From Sphaerochaeta pleomorpha str. Grapes (GTDB taxonomy: Bacteria > Spirochaetota > Spirochaetia > Sphaerochaetales > Sphaerochaetaceae): 64,000 nt of DNA. The stretch lies in contig NC_016633.1 in NCBI RefSeq assembly GCF_000236685.1, positions 3,038,001 through 3,102,000 on the forward strand, in the 5' to 3' direction. A model generated the notes under the pieces. That model was not told the DNA's origin. It saw nothing but the letters and a program-made list of their open reading frames with translations, and made no database searches. Made by a program: the position numbers and the translations under genes. Positions 53,726 to 61,718 of the stretch are shown here, piece after piece (position 1 is the first letter of the stretch; every line of letters starts with the position of its first letter).

Positions 53726-54454
53726 CTATTGGGGTTTGATGAGATTCAGTCGTTTCTCGAGCTCGTTAAGCCCGGCTGTGCCTTCCTCAGGTGGCTCCTG
53801 GTCTTCTGCGATTGCATATGTTTCGGTGATCTTGTTCATCAGTGAGAGCTGCGAGGTGCGCATCGAGAACGCATACGAGGCCTCATTGGACGCTTTCTTC
53901 GCGTCCTCGAGGATCGCATCGGCGAAGCCCAGCTCGATGGCCTTCTTCGCGTTCATCCACGTCTCGTTGTCCATCAGGTGGCTGATCTTCGCCCGGGTGA
54001 GGGTCGTCTTGATCTCGTAGGCGTTGACGATGCTTTCCTTCACCTCATCCAGCATGCCGATGGCCTTTTGCATGTCCTGATGGTTGCCATAGGCGAGCGT
54101 CATGGGATTGTGGATCATCATCAAGGCAGTGGGCGCCATGAGCACCCTCGTGCCCGCCATCGCGATGACCGAAGCTGCGCTCGCTGCGATCCCGTCGATC
54201 TTCACCGTGATTGCTCCCGGATAATCCATGAGCATCGCGTAGATGCGACTCGCTGCGATGCAATCCCCACCGGGGCTGTTGATCCAGATGGTCACCTCGC
54301 CGTTGTAGGCGAACAGCTCATCCTTGAACTGCTCGGGGGTGACATCATCATCGAACCAGCTCTCCTCGGCGATCGTGCCCGAAAGCTCAAGGATTCTCGC
54401 TCTGCCTTCGTCTTCGCTCTGGTTTTTCCATTGCCAGAACTTCTTGTTCTTCAT
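53726..54454 (-). CDS. ClpP-type prohead protease
   Basis: 242 aa of the S14-like (ClpP) phage protease family. Visible features: INSPGGDCIAASRIYAML, nucleophile Ser92 in GIAASAAS and catalytic His115 in MMIHNP. It matures the capsid protein by removing the scaffold region. Its start overlaps the portal gene's end by 68 bp. The C-terminal ~50 residues are polar, perhaps directing it into the prohead. Confidence 0.93.
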   Translation of the reverse strand: MKNKKFWQWKNQSEDEGRARILELSGTIAEESWFDDDVTPEQFKDELFAYNGEVTIWINSPGGDCIAASRIYAMLMDYPGAITVKIDGIAASAASVIAMAGTRVLMAPTALMMIHNPMTLAYGNHQDMQKAIGMLDEVKESIVNAYEIKTTLTRAKISHLMDNETWMNAKKAIELGFADAILEDAKKASNEASYAFSMRTSQLSLMNKITETYAIAEDQEPPEEGTAGLNELEKRLNLIKPQ

Positions 54455-55715
54455 TACTCTCCTCCTGGGATGTGTTGGTAACCTTGTCTGCGAATGCCCC
54501 TGCCCGAGAGAGGGGGAGCATGTTTCCGTTGATGAGGTAGAGGTTCCCCCCGTCCTCGTCGGCTATCTGGTCCATGTCCTCCAGCGTTCGGATATCGTTG
54601 GCACTCATCCAACCGTTCTGGCGCGCGGTGGCATACCCGCCCATGCGGCTCTGGTAGTCGCCACGCAGCAGACCCTCGACGTTGAAGCGAAAGAAATGCG
54701 TCTGCTTCTCATCGGAGGCCAACAGTGCTCGCGAAAGCGCCTGCTCCCAGCGGATGACCCACGGGTCGAGTGTGTACTTGACGAACTCCAGGGACTGCTG
54801 CTCGATGTTGCTGAACGAGGACTTCTCCAGGTCCCCCACCATGTGCGGAGGGACGCGGAAGATGCGTGCGATCTCGTTGATCTGGAACTTGCGTGTCTGC
54901 AAAAACTGCGCCTGCTCGGGCGAGATCGAGATGGGGGTGTATTTCATTCCCTCTTCGAGTACCGCGACCTTGTGCGAATTGGATGAGCCGCCGAATTGGC
55001 CTTGCCACGTATCGCGCAGGCGGGAAGGGTCCTTCACCGTTCCCGGGTGCTCCAGCACACCGCTGGGAGCCGCGCCGTTGGCGAAGAACTTCGCCCCATA
55101 CTCCTCGCAGGCGATCGCCATACCGATGGCATTCTTTGCCATAGCAATCGGCGAGTAGCCCACCAACCCGTCAAAGCCCAGGCCCGGTATGTGCAGCACC
55201 TCTGAGGCGTCCAGAACCACCGAGTTTCCCTGCATGGTGGGAGCGTCCTCGGCGCTGGTGGTGTATTGGTAGTAGAGCTTGCCATGCTTGTCGCGGTCGA
55301 CCTGCATGCGGTTGGGCATCAGCGGATAGAGCGCGGCAACCTGGCCCTTGCCGTTTCGGATGATCTGCGCATACGCATTGCCCCAGAGCAGCAGGTGGGT
55401 CATCAGCGTCTCGCGGAACACGAAGCTGGTCATTTCCGCATTGGGCTCGCTGTGCAGCAGGGTGTACAGCGGATGATCCTTGGCCTTGTGTTTGCTCGAG
55501 TCATCGTCGTGACGGTAGAGGTGTAGCGGCAGTCCTGCGATCGCCTCGGCGAGGATTCGCACGCATGCATAGACTGCGGTCATCTGCATCGACGATCGTT
55601 CGTTCACCGCCTTGCCGGATGTCGATCCTCCGAAGAGAAAACTGTATGAGGACCCGCTGGTCCTGTTTTGCGGTTTGTCACGCGTTCTGGTGACAAGCTT
55701 GGATAAGAGTCCCAT
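54387..55715 (-). CDS. HK97-family portal protein
   Basis: 442 aa. It contains NERSSMQMTAVYACVRILAEAIAGLPLHLY, HPLYTLLHSEPNAEMTSFVFRETLMTHLLLWGNAYAQIIR in pattern, and ISPEQAQFLQTRKFQINEIARIFRVPPHMVGD, all typical portal blocks. It forms the dodecameric DNA channel. A charged tail (about 415-442) extends into the region that overlaps the protease gene. Confidence 0.95.
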   Translation of the reverse strand: MGLLSKLVTRTRDKPQNRTSGSSYSFLFGGSTSGKAVNERSSMQMTAVYACVRILAEAIAGLPLHLYRHDDDSSKHKAKDHPLYTLLHSEPNAEMTSFVFRETLMTHLLLWGNAYAQIIRNGKGQVAALYPLMPNRMQVDRDKHGKLYYQYTTSAEDAPTMQGNSVVLDASEVLHIPGLGFDGLVGYSPIAMAKNAIGMAIACEEYGAKFFANGAAPSGVLEHPGTVKDPSRLRDTWQGQFGGSSNSHKVAVLEEGMKYTPISISPEQAQFLQTRKFQINEIARIFRVPPHMVGDLEKSSFSNIEQQSLEFVKYTLDPWVIRWEQALSRALLASDEKQTHFFRFNVEGLLRGDYQSRMGGYATARQNGWMSANDIRTLEDMDQIADEDGGNLYLINGNMLPLSRAGAFADKVTNTSQEESNEEQEVLAMEKPERRRRQSENP

Positions 55716-55733
55716 ATGTGTATCTCCTGATTC

Positions 55734-57335
55734 CTAGATGAAGAGGATGCCTCGGTCCTCGTAGACCGATTCGCGCACTTCGTTGCCGCACCTGATCGCC
55801 CGGTCCAGTGCCATGATCGTGGCAACCGCGCCGTCGATCTTCTCGGTGGACTTCTGCTTGTCGGGCTTGATGTTCCCAGCCGGATCGGTGCGGATGAAAA
55901 TGTTGTCCATCATCCAGCGGAGCACCGGATGGCCTGCATGTGCGATACTCCGCCCCAATACCAGCTTCATCAGCTCCTTGGTCGGGGGGCTCATATCTTT
56001 GAATCCCTGTCCGAAGGGCACCACCGTGTAGCCCATGCCCTCAAGGTTCTGCACCATCTGCACCGCTCCCCAACGGTCGAACGCGATCTCTCGGATGTTG
56101 TATCTCTTGCCGAGCTCGCCGATGAAGGCCTCGATGAAGCCGTAGTGGACCACGTTGCCTTCGGTGGTCTGTACGTGGCCGGTTCGTTCCCATACGTCGT
56201 AGGGCACATGATCACGCCTCACACGCAGGCCCAGGCTGTCCTCGGGTATCCAGAACCAGGGGAGGATCACGAACTTGTCATTTTCATTCCTGGGTGGGAA
56301 TACGAGCACGAACGCAGTGATATCGGTGGTGCTTGAGAGGTCCAGTCCCCCGTAACAGACCCTGCCCTCGAGCTCCTCGGCATCGACGGGGAAGTTGCAC
56401 AGGTCCCATTTCTCCATCGGCATCCAGCGAACAGCCTGCTTGACCCATTGGTTGAGCCTGAGCTGACGAAACACGTTCTCCTCGCCCGGGTTCTGCCTTG
56501 CGCTGTCACAGGCCGCCTTCACCTTCTCGAGGGTGATGGTATGCCCAAGCGACGGGTTGGCTTTCTTCCATGTCTTTGTATCGGTCCAGTCGTCGTCCTC
56601 TTCTGAGCCGTAGATCACCGGGTAGAAGGTCTTGTCGTGTTTGCGACCTTCGATGATGTCCTTGGCCTTCTGGTGCTGCTCGTAGCAGATGGAGTGCTGG
56701 TCGGTGCCTGCGGTGGTGATCAGAAAGAACAGCGGCTGGGCCCTGGCATCGCCCGAGCCCTTGGTCATGACATCGAAGAGCTTGCGGTTGGGCTGGGTGT
56801 GCAGTTCGTCGAAGACCACCCCATGGATATTGAATCCGTGCTTGGAGTAGGCCTCTGCGCTCAGCACCTGGTAGAAGCTGTTGGTCGGCAGGTACACGAT
56901 GCGCTTGGTGGCGGCGAGGATCTTGACGCGTCGATTCAGCGAGGGACACATGCGCACCATGTCCGCTGCCACCTCGAAGACGATCGAGGCCTGCTGGCGG
57001 TCGGCCGCGCATCCGTAGACCTCGGCGCGTTCCTCGAAGTCCCCGCAGGTAAGCAGCAGCGCCACCGCAGCTGCAAGTTCGCTCTTGCCGTTCTTCTTGG
57101 GAATCTCGATGTAGGCGGTGTTGAACTGCCGATATCCATCGGTCTTGACGATACCGAACAGGTCGCGGATGATTCTCTCCTGCCAGGGAAGCAGCTTGAA
57201 GGGCTTTCCCGCCCAAACCCCCTTGGTGTGGCAGAGGCATTCGATGAACCCAACTGCACGGTCGGCCAGGGTCTTGTCGTAGGTCGATTCCTTTGCCATG
57301 AAGGATGTAGGGGTGTATTTCTTCGGTTTCGGCAT
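55734..57335 (-). CDS. terL: Terminase large subunit
   Basis: 533 aa packaging motor. ATPase: Walker A near 79-85 (PKKNGKSE), Walker B Asp176-Glu177 (GVVFDELH), coupling motif LITTAGT. Nuclease: GGLDLSSTTD (first Asp), IREIAFDRWGA, and DGAVATIMALDRA near the end. This is the HK97-type Terminase_1 family. No small terminase gene is visible upstream, where a DUF7678 gene and a terminator are found instead. Confidence 0.95.
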   Translation of the reverse strand: MPKPKKYTPTSFMAKESTYDKTLADRAVGFIECLCHTKGVWAGKPFKLLPWQERIIRDLFGIVKTDGYRQFNTAYIEIPKKNGKSELAAAVALLLTCGDFEERAEVYGCAADRQQASIVFEVAADMVRMCPSLNRRVKILAATKRIVYLPTNSFYQVLSAEAYSKHGFNIHGVVFDELHTQPNRKLFDVMTKGSGDARAQPLFFLITTAGTDQHSICYEQHQKAKDIIEGRKHDKTFYPVIYGSEEDDDWTDTKTWKKANPSLGHTITLEKVKAACDSARQNPGEENVFRQLRLNQWVKQAVRWMPMEKWDLCNFPVDAEELEGRVCYGGLDLSSTTDITAFVLVFPPRNENDKFVILPWFWIPEDSLGLRVRRDHVPYDVWERTGHVQTTEGNVVHYGFIEAFIGELGKRYNIREIAFDRWGAVQMVQNLEGMGYTVVPFGQGFKDMSPPTKELMKLVLGRSIAHAGHPVLRWMMDNIFIRTDPAGNIKPDKQKSTEKIDGAVATIMALDRAIRCGNEVRESVYEDRGILFI

Positions 57336-57361
57336 AACTTATTTCATTCCTCAGGGCAAAC

Positions 57362-57383
57362 AAAAAGGACCCGGCGTGGGTCC
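57362..57383 (-). terminator. Intrinsic terminator upstream of the large terminase
   Basis: On the minus strand GGACCC-ACGCC-GGGTCC followed by TTTTTG. It should end transcripts from the DUF7678 gene. The head genes then need their own promoter or phage antitermination. Confidence 0.8.
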
Positions 57384-57406
57384 CTTCAAGTGGTGGGTAC
57401 TTGTTG

Positions 57407-57631
57407 TCAGTTGTATGTTTTCTTCAGGCTCACAAGGGCCTGCCTGGTATCAGTGTCACGTGGCCTGATGTCCCAGCCGCGGTCATAGTTGCATACGACG
57501 TTGCCATTCCTCTTGAGCATCAGCTTGGAGATCCTGCCCTCGTCGATCCCGTATTCCGAACCCTCCCCGTACACCTTGATACAGTAGGTGAAAACGCTCT
57601 TCCCGATCTCCAAAGTTCCTTCTCTCCACAT
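57407..57631 (-). CDS. DUF7678-like small phage protein
   Basis: 74 aa: MWREGTLEIGKSVFTYCIK, then EYGIDEGRISKLMLKRNGNV and CNYDRGWDIRPRD. This compact β-rich pattern is common in prophages of Firmicutes and relatives; function unknown. Its upstream region carries the third copy of the promoter-like motif found before two recombinase-module genes. It is closed by a terminator. Confidence 0.7.
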   Translation of the reverse strand: MWREGTLEIGKSVFTYCIKVYGEGSEYGIDEGRISKLMLKRNGNVVCNYDRGWDIRPRDTDTRQALVSLKKTYN

Positions 57632-57657
57632 GCTCTTGCCTCCGTGTCCGTTTTGTT

Positions 57658-57674
57658 GGTGTATACATCCCTCA
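57658..57674 (-). promoter_or_regulatory. Shared promoter-like motif, copy 3
   Basis: Minus strand TGAGGGATGTATACACC, with TTGCTA 19 bp upstream of TGTATA, the same geometry as copies 1 and 2. It lies about 30 bp before the DUF7678 start. Confidence 0.5.
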
Positions 57675-57767
57675 AATCGGAAACTATAGCAACCTGTTAC
57701 AGAGCAATAATTTGAAGAAACACACTACTGGTGCAGAGTCGGGTATGACACCTTGTGAAGGCTCCTG

Positions 57768-57947
57768 TCATCCTTCGCCTGTGAGTATGAAGTGAGCGTA
57801 TTCCCTTGTGTTGTCCCCATCAAGGTAGTCGACAAGTTCCGTAAGTCCCATCTGGGAGGCAATCCACTGGACCGCCCCCGTGTTGAACATGTTCGTCAGA
57901 CCGCTGTCACGTACCTTGAGGATCTGATCCCTTATCTGCTCAGTCAT
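57768..57947 (-). CDS. DUF5049-like small protein
   Basis: 59 aa from ATG 57947 (GGAGG upstream), overlapping the end of the GGCT gene. MTEQIRDQILKVRDSGLTNM followed by FNTGAVQWIASQMGLTELVDYL and an acidic tail ending FILTGEG fits DUF5049, a family encoded beside phage amidoligase genes. Function unknown; co-translation suggests it belongs to that cassette. Confidence 0.7.
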   Translation of the reverse strand: MTEQIRDQILKVRDSGLTNMFNTGAVQWIASQMGLTELVDYLDGDNTREYAHFILTGEG

Positions 57948-58386
57948 TGGCGGCCTCCATCGATTCCATAACCGCCTGCTTGAGGATACCTTCATCGAAG
58001 CCACAGTCGTAGTAACCGTCAAGGATGGTCGAGTAATAGTATGCATCCGGCATCGCCAGCGGAGGTCCTTCGTTCATGACGTAGGCCATCGCCACCAACT
58101 CATCCCCGTCAAGGTTCACCATCAAGCGCTTTTTACGGTACAGGTGGGGGTGCCCTTCGTAGCGGTCCAAGGCCTTCTCGCACTTCTCGGTGATCTGCCA
58201 AAGCAGCACCGGAACCCTTGCTCCTCGTTTCATTTCGATGGTGGCCACGCCAGTATGTCGGCCTCCCCGAAACAACAGCTGATAATCATGCAGTACTGTT
58301 GTTCCGATGACTGCGGCATCGGGGCATCGCTCTCCCATCTGTTCGAGGTTCAGATTGCTTCCATAGGCCAGATAGACTTTCTTCAT
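57940..58386 (-). CDS. Gamma-glutamylcyclotransferase-like protein (AIG2/GGCT fold)
   Basis: 148 aa. The substrate loop AYGSNLN (near 8) and the block RYEGHPHLYRKKRLMV, holding the catalytic Glu, are intact. GGCT enzymes open γ-glutamyl-amine bonds to give 5-oxoproline. Here it sits between an amidoligase and a DUF5049 gene. In this arrangement it may remove or trim the amide bonds the ligase makes. GAAGGAG precedes the ATG. Confidence 0.85.
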   Translation of the reverse strand: MKKVYLAYGSNLNLEQMGERCPDAAVIGTTVLHDYQLLFRGGRHTGVATIEMKRGARVPVLLWQITEKCEKALDRYEGHPHLYRKKRLMVNLDGDELVAMAYVMNEGPPLAMPDAYYYSTILDGYYDCGFDEGILKQAVMESMEAAND

Positions 58387-58466
58387 CGTTGTTACACTCC
58401 TTCACTTGGTCTTCTACCACCCCAAGGGCGGTTGTCCCGCCCTCAGGTTGCAGATCCGTCGCCCCT

Positions 58467-59372
58467 TCAGGCGGCAACCCGCCGTCTCCATGCGGCGGAT
58501 CCGGTGAGGCGCTTGGTCAGGTGCTCCCGGCAGGCTTTGAACTCGTCGCCGATGAAGCCGATGCGGTTGAGGTAGGTGCGCATCGCGAACTTCTCGTTCT
58601 CGGCCTGGGGCTTCTTGGTGCTCGCCGAGCTTTGTGTGAGCGCTTGGCTGTTCAGCGCGAGGGCGAGGACTATGTAGCTTCTGACCTCCCCGGCGTGCAG
58701 AGTGCTGTTGAAACCGCGTAGCTCGACAGTTTTGTGGCCGTGGAAGAAAGAGTGCAGGTTCAAGAAATGGTAGCGGCTTTCGTGGTAGTGTGCGTCCCGG
58801 TTTCCCCGGTAGCCTTCGTACCAGATGCTCTCGATCTTGGCGAAGGTGGTCGGCTTGGCTCGGTTCATGGTCGCCACAAGGTGCTCGTCCATCCTCTTGC
58901 AGTACCGTGCCCGTGAAGCCTCTATGCCGAGGGCCTTGTAGAACAGGTCGTTTCGGGCGTAGATGATGTTCACAAAGTTTCTGATCGAGCGTGGTGTGTG
59001 CGGCTGGCCATCAAGGTGGATGTGGATGCCGCAGGAGCTGTTGGTGAAGGCCCCGGCCTTGCGCAGTGCCCTGATGACCTCCTGCAGGTTCTCGATGTCA
59101 GCTTCGTAGGTGAGGATCGGGCTGACCAACTCGACGCTATACAGGCGTGATGCACTCTCTTTGATCCCTCGAGTCTTGGTTTCGCATCGAATGGATCCGT
59201 CATAGGTGAACTTCCATGTGCGGCCATCGAAGGTCTTCAGTTCGTAGGTGTCGTAGTAGGAACCACCGTAGAGCAGCTCTCCACCGAGGACCGTCTGGGC
59301 AGCCAGGGCTGCGTCCTTGCGGGTGATGCCTGACATCTCTATCTCGATTCCGAACCGTGTTGTCTTTTCCAT
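58467..59372 (-). CDS. Phage amidoligase (COOH-NH2 ligase, Amidoligase_2)
   Basis: 301 aa from ATG 59372. A glutamine-synthetase-like fold signalled by FGIEIEM, DGSI, SVELVSPIL, SSCGIHIHLDG and VELRGFNSTLH; the Glu, His and Arg residues expected to hold metal-ATP are present. These enzymes join carboxyl and amine groups, possibly modifying peptides, glutamate or cell-wall parts. Pairing with GGCT in prophages has been predicted from comparative genomics. Target unknown. The final ~20 residues are Arg-rich. Confidence 0.85.
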   Translation of the reverse strand: MEKTTRFGIEIEMSGITRKDAALAAQTVLGGELLYGGSYYDTYELKTFDGRTWKFTYDGSIRCETKTRGIKESASRLYSVELVSPILTYEADIENLQEVIRALRKAGAFTNSSCGIHIHLDGQPHTPRSIRNFVNIIYARNDLFYKALGIEASRARYCKRMDEHLVATMNRAKPTTFAKIESIWYEGYRGNRDAHYHESRYHFLNLHSFFHGHKTVELRGFNSTLHAGEVRSYIVLALALNSQALTQSSASTKKPQAENEKFAMRTYLNRIGFIGDEFKACREHLTKRLTGSAAWRRRVAA

Positions 59373-59579
59373 GCCGTCTACCTCTCTTTGGTGTGTTTTT
59401 CTTCGTACTGTAGTAATCACTCAAAGAGGGATATATAGCAAGTGTATATAAGCAAATAAGATACACTATTTTAGTATTATGAATGGATCGAATTTTTGTT
59501 GCCTTTTTACGGACCCTGTATGACAATGCATGAGGTTCCCAACCCGGATTCCATACCAGAAACAACCTAGGAGATCCTC

Positions 59580-60329
59580 TTGAGCAACACCAATTCGATA
59601 TTCACGATGCATGATGTGCCCGTTTTCAGGGCACTGGACAGTATCAGCATGAAAACCTTCCAGCTTCTCATGGGCTGCGGTACGATCGACCCGGTCAATC
59701 CATCGCTCTTCGTGCTGGGCTTTGGGAGGACCGAACATCTGTATGAGGCTGACATGCTCGTCCTGGAGCTGAGCCCGCTATCAGTGCGAGTGATAGAGGT
59801 CGGCAAGGCAGCCCTGGGTGATCTTCCTGCCTTCGAGATGAACCTCGAGCCTCTGTTCGCCCTGATGGGACCGGCCTGTCCGTCCCTTCTGCTCTCGCCT
59901 ACGATGCTGCCTCCGATGATCGTGGAGAAGCTGTACCATCTGTACTTCCGTTCACGAAACGACGGCTGGCGGCTCCTTAAGGGTGTGAGATGCTATCCGT
60001 GTAACCCGTTCAAACGAGTGAGAAGAGAGCTTGGGGCACGATACAATGCCTCCGGCCCATTGAAGGACCGAAGGCTGGAAAGAGATGAGGCAACGGAACT
60101 GGCATCGCTGTTGCTTGAAAAAAGGGCCAGCGATATGGAATGGAAGACCTTCATCCTCTCATGGGGCGACGCCGCCAGCAATGCACTTGATGAGGATCCG
60201 TCGACCCTTGTCATGAGCCTTGAGGATTTCCTTTCCCTTTACGACGACCTTCAGGAAACCTGCCGTCTCAAGTGGAAAAGGCACACTAGAAGATCTTATG
60301 CCGGGGGATCTCCTCACCCGGTTTCCTGA
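59580..60329 (+). CDS. Plus-strand hypothetical protein within the prophage
   Basis: 249 aa, TTG start with AGGAG nine bases upstream. Not recognised: a soluble protein with MKTFQLLMGCGTIDPVNPSLFVLGFGRTEHLYEADMLV in outline, a Cys-containing middle (GVRCYPCNPFKRV) and an acidic C-terminus. It is the only convincing gene reading against the late operon and its last 44 bp overlap the DUF4314 gene. It may be a lysogen-expressed cargo gene (moron) or a regulator. Confidence 0.65.
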   Translation: MSNTNSIFTMHDVPVFRALDSISMKTFQLLMGCGTIDPVNPSLFVLGFGRTEHLYEADMLVLELSPLSVRVIEVGKAALGDLPAFEMNLEPLFALMGPACPSLLLSPTMLPPMIVEKLYHLYFRSRNDGWRLLKGVRCYPCNPFKRVRRELGARYNASGPLKDRRLERDEATELASLLLEKRASDMEWKTFILSWGDAASNALDEDPSTLVMSLEDFLSLYDDLQETCRLKWKRHTRRSYAGGSPHPVS

Positions 60330-60534
60330 CCATGTCGACACCCGGCACCACACCCAGTGTCGAGCCGGTCTCCCAGGCAACGTGCAAGGTCCCGATGTCG
60401 TCCACCTGGATCACGACTCCCTTGGTCCCCTTGGGTGGGGCTTGCTCGTCATCCATGTGCACCAGCTCAACCGTACATCCCTTTGGGTATTGGAGTTTGA
60501 GTACCTCAATTCGTTTCTTGTTCATCTCATCCAT
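60286..60534 (-). CDS. DUF4314-like small phage protein
   Basis: 82 aa: a short helix, then YPKGCTVELVHMDDEQAPPK and GTKGVVIQVDDIGTLHVAWE, the SH3-like pattern of DUF4314. Frequent in prophages of gut bacteria; function unknown. GGAGGG lies upstream of the ATG. Confidence 0.8.
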   Translation of the reverse strand: MDEMNKKRIEVLKLQYPKGCTVELVHMDDEQAPPKGTKGVVIQVDDIGTLHVAWETGSTLGVVPGVDMVRKPGEEIPRHKIF

Positions 60535-60598
60535 GGTGTACCCTCCTTGTCAGGCTGCATTGATTGCCTAGGTTTCCGCTAATAGCAAGTCCCATACC

Positions 60599-60961
60599 CT
60601 AAGGTTTTGACAACGCATCCAGGATAAGGCCGATCTGGCGCAGGTATTGCTCGTAGCGGTGAGCGAAAAGCGGAAGTTCGTTCTCCCCGTAGTCCAGAAG
60701 CTTGTCGGCATCCGTCTCCGATATGCAGTACAATCCATTCTGGTATGTCCAGTTCAGGGTGGGGAAGGCCGGGATCATCGGTGCTTCGGGAGCCATCGAG
60801 ACCAGGACCTGACGATACGGATCATTCTCCTCCACCGTTGGCACGCTCGTGCAGCCGGTTGAGACGATCAAGACGGCCGGCAGAATCACCGCTTTCAGGA
60901 GGTTCGATCTTTTCAGGAGGTTTTTCTTGGGTGATGGTGGTGATCTTCTGCTGTACTTCAT
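60599..60961 (-). CDS. Outer-membrane spanin lipoprotein (Rz1-like)
   Basis: 120 aa. A basic N-terminus and hydrophobic stretch end in a lipobox (VSTGC, Cys37), followed by a soluble part with a helical C-terminus (HRYEQYLRQIGLIL). It begins inside the inner-membrane spanin gene in another frame, a 140-bp overlap that is the classic Rz/Rz1 arrangement. It would disrupt the outer membrane at lysis. It is longer than the lambda protein. Confidence 0.75.
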   Translation of the reverse strand: MKYSRRSPPSPKKNLLKRSNLLKAVILPAVLIVSTGCTSVPTVEENDPYRQVLVSMAPEAPMIPAFPTLNWTYQNGLYCISETDADKLLDYGENELPLFAHRYEQYLRQIGLILDALSKP

Positions 60962-61112
60962 CGATCTTCTCCAATTCCTGTTCTCGTTTCTTCACCGTAA
61001 ATTGGGCTTGCTGGATATCCTTTTTCAGGTCCTTGGTCTTGTGTGCCTGCAATCGTGTGATCCCCAGCAACCCCAGGATGATGAGGATCAGCATCTGCAT
61101 GATTTCATTCAT
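60822..61112 (-). CDS. Inner-membrane spanin (Rz-like)
   Basis: 96 aa: one N-terminal helix (6-20), then a long charged coiled coil (KTKDLKKDIQQAQFTVKKRE…IDEVQQKITTIT) and a polar tail. Type II membrane topology plus coiled coil plus embedded lipoprotein gene identify an i-spanin. It overlaps the holin candidate's end by 8 bp. Confidence 0.75.
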   Translation of the reverse strand: MNEIMQMLILIILGLLGITRLQAHKTKDLKKDIQQAQFTVKKREQELEKIDEVQQKITTITQEKPPEKIEPPESGDSAGRLDRLNRLHERANGGGE

Positions 61113-61416
61113 CGGCTTTTCTCTCCATAAACTTTTTGACCAGTGGTTTCCAGAATGCCATGCACGCAGGAAGCTGCAGCAGGTAGATCACAATGGTGTA
61201 CAGGACCACCAGGTATGGCGTGGGGTTCAGGCCGCCGTCGATGCCGGTCCCCACAACGATGCGGAATGTCACATACCCCAGGAGCGCCGAGCAGGCGAGG
61301 GCGACCAGTTTGATCTCGTTCTCGCTTGCCCTGTCACGGCGAAGGCTTTTCTTGTAGAGCTCCATCACCAAGCCTAAAAAGGCGGCGAAGGCAAGTAATA
61401 TGGCACTGAGGATCAT
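61105..61416 (-). CDS. Holin candidate, three helices
   Basis: 103 aa with helices near 1-20, 37-57 and 66-90 and a basic C-terminus (WKPLVKKFMERKADE). Size, topology and position between another small membrane gene and the spanins fit a class I-like holin. No family motif was recognised. Overlaps both neighbours by a few bases. Confidence 0.65.
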   Translation of the reverse strand: MILSAILLAFAAFLGLVMELYKKSLRRDRASENEIKLVALACSALLGYVTFRIVVGTGIDGGLNPTPYLVVLYTIVIYLLQLPACMAFWKPLVKKFMERKADE

Positions 61417-61718
61417 GTATGCTCCCCCTTGCTCCCAAGCAGCGACAGAAAGTAATCGTCCATCTTCTTCTCCTGCTCCTCACTCTCCCCGTTGATCTCA
61501 TGGGTCCTCAGCGACTTGAAGATGACCTTGTCGTTCTCCAGTGCCATGACCAAGCCCATCTGGATCCTGCTGATGGTGGTCTTGATTTCCCTGAGGTCCT
61601 TGGCATAGGCAAGCCTGTCGTCGCTTTTCTTTGCAAGACGGTTGAGCAGCCACAGGACGATGCCCCCCGAGCCGAACAGGCATACCGAGAGAGTGGTGAC
61701 GAGGGTGATCTCATCCAT
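61413..61718 (-). CDS. Small membrane protein of the lysis cluster
   Basis: 101 aa: one N-terminal helix (about 6-27), then a charged helical cytoplasmic part (RLAKKSDDRLAYAKDLREIKTTISRIQMGL). It resembles single-helix holin accessory proteins such as XhlA or antiholins. It overlaps its neighbours by 4 and 8 bp, so it is translated with the lysis genes. Exact role uncertain. Confidence 0.6.
   Translation of the reverse strand: MDEITLVTTLSVCLFGSGGIVLWLLNRLAKKSDDRLAYAKDLREIKTTISRIQMGLVMALENDKVIFKSLRTHEINGESEEQEKKMDDYFLSLLGSKGEHT

Noticed and set aside
53310-54020. 236-aa plus-strand frame opposite capsid and protease genes
   Set aside because: Antisense to two well-supported genes, with no start signal.
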